From CAYFYS01 sp965202905 (GTDB lineage: Bacteria > Pseudomonadota > Alphaproteobacteria > MPNO01), in NCBI GenBank assembly GCA_965202905.1, contig OZ241868.1, positions 2,232,001 through 2,296,000 of the forward strand: DNA of 64,000 nt. The letters are read 5' to 3'. Within the stretch, counting starts at the first letter, position 1; every line of letters starts with the position of its first letter. Both the position numbers and the translations under genes were made by a program. The notes beneath the pieces were generated by a model. That model worked only from the letters and a program-made list of their open reading frames with translations, had not been told where the DNA came from and did no database searches. Positions 62,950 through 64,000 of this stretch are shown piece by piece.

Positions 62950-63191
62950 CCCGAATGTGCGTTGTCGGCCGCATGGTACGCGGAGGTGCGGGGCAATGCC
63001 CAGAGTTCCGAAATCGGCTCGATGCCCAGCCGTTGCGGTTCGGAGCGGCGATGTCGGTTCGGCATGGCCGGCGGATTGAACGTCGCGACGCCAGGGCGCG
63101 CCGTCACATCACCTGCCGCCATGCCCGGGATACCGCTACCATGACCGCCGCATATATGGGTCCGGCGGCCTCCGAACCGGGAGGGAAGGCG

Positions 63192-64000
63192 ATGAAATTC
63201 GGGATCTTCGATCACTTGGACAGACGGGACGGGCCACTCGCCCAGTTCTACAAGGACCGGCTGAAACTGGCCGCCGCAGCGGACGAGCACGGTTACGCCG
63301 GCTATCACATCGCCGAGCGTCACTGGAACCCGGTCGGGCTGGCCCCGCGCCGGGCATTTTCCTCGCGGCGGTCGCCGAGCGCACCAGCCGAATCCGGATC
63401 GGTCCACCGGATCGGTCCAATGGGATACGCGCTCGCATTCCATGCCCCGCTCATGTTGAGCGAGGAGATCTGCATGCTCGACCACCTGTCCGACGGCTGC
63501 TTGGACCTCGGCATCGGACGCGGCATTTCGCCGTGGGAGTTGCAGATGTTCGGCATCCCGATGCCGGAGACGCACGATCTGTTCCGGGAGGCCCTCGCGG
63601 TCATGCTACAGGCCTTCACATTGGACACGGTGACCTATCTCGGCCGGCGCTATCGCTACCATGACGTGCCGATGGAGATCAGGCCGCTGCAACGGCCCCA
63701 CCCGCCGCTCTGGTATCCGACGACCTCGGGCGCGGCCCGCGAATACATCGCGGCACGGCATGCATCTCGTCACCGGCTGGGCGCCCAATGCGCGCGTCAA
63801 GGAGGCGAAGGAGCTCTACCTCGAAGCCTGGGAGCGGCGCCGCGACGATCCACTCCGCGCCCACGCGCCAAGCCGGCCCATCATCGCCTCGGTCCGCCAG
63901 GTCGTCCTCGCTGAGGCCGACAGAAATGCCCACCAGATCGCGGAAACGGCCCGCGACCGCTGGTACGCGAGCCTTGAGCACCTCAGCGAGCGGTTCGGCC
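63192..64000 (+). pseudogene. Luciferase-like flavin monooxygenase, frameshifted and running off the window
   Basis: MKFGIFDHLDRRDGPLAQFY, HGYAGYHIAERHWNPVGLAP, MLSEEICMLDHLSDGCLDLGIGRGISPWEL and PLQRPHPPLWYPTTSG are bacterial luciferase-family signatures. A one-base loss near 63352 is compensated about 75 nt later by a 13-nt duplication (CGGATCGGTCCAC), and a third shift near 63757 puts the rest (HLVTGWAPNARVKEAKELYL, RYASLEHLSERF-like end) in another frame. RBS GGGAGGGAAGG. Gene incomplete at the window edge. Confidence 0.7.

Overview
The window is GC-rich chromosomal DNA of a free-living Gram-negative bacterium. A TRAP transporter operon, an AmtB/PII pair, a type III glutamine synthetase, an RND pump with a lipoprotein adaptor and 50-residue TPR arrays together suggest an alphaproteobacterium, perhaps Rhodospirillales-like. 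That placement is an inference from gene content; no rRNA is present.

Layout. 1-11.5 kb is accessory DNA: a Mom-like phage gene remnant, three staphylococcal-nuclease-like remnants each followed by a membrane-anchored repeat protein (TPR, pentapeptide, TPR), a lipoprotein, a broken S24 repressor, and a Mu gpF-like head protein with a zincin-like C-terminus plus a small coupled partner gene. 11.6-23.9 kb is catabolic: VOC protein, amidohydrolase, TRAP transporter (dctPQM-like), 2OG-Fe(II) oxygenase, two cupins, a flavin monooxygenase coupled to a UbiD decarboxylase, and a 4Fe-4S reductive-dehalogenase-like protein.

24.0-33.3 kb is the most unusual part: an array of eleven short minus-strand genes (P1-P11) that look like lasso-peptide precursors. 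Each has one of two N-terminal leaders, a proline-coding poly-C junction, a conserved WxRPxIxxLxxxxxTE block, and a variable core that always starts with Ser or Gly, always has Glu at core position 9 and always ends in Ser. Most have a consensus-like sigma70 promoter. Two copies (P4, P9) are out of frame through the poly-C tract, and one tract is 30 bases long. Identical cores occur behind different leaders. An integrase-containing phage fragment lies inside P4. A 34-bp direct repeat flanks the array. No lasso maturation genes lie in the window.

33.3-39.4 kb holds transposase remnants, a deiodinase-like gene with an in-frame TGA that probably encodes selenocysteine, an MFS transporter, a broken alpha/beta hydrolase and glutamine synthetase III. 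39.8-48.7 kb is a signalling operon: two periplasmic binding proteins without an ABC permease, a truncated HAMP sensor, an MFS transporter, a response regulator/PP2C phosphatase, an RsbW-like kinase, a histidine kinase and a convergent STAS antagonist, which reads as a ligand-controlled partner switch. 48.8-50.5 kb is amtB and PII. 50.9-54.1 kb has an amidohydrolase, an EamA transporter and a thiolase. 54.1-55.1 kb has phage and antitoxin remnants. 55.2-64 kb has an RND pump, enoyl-CoA hydratase, SDR, VOC protein, a MetE-like methyltransferase and a frameshifted luciferase-like monooxygenase running off the end.

Short tandem duplications (about 12-24 bp) are scattered through spacers and weakly constrained coding ends. 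Several genes carry frameshifts; whether these are biological or assembly errors cannot be settled from the sequence alone.
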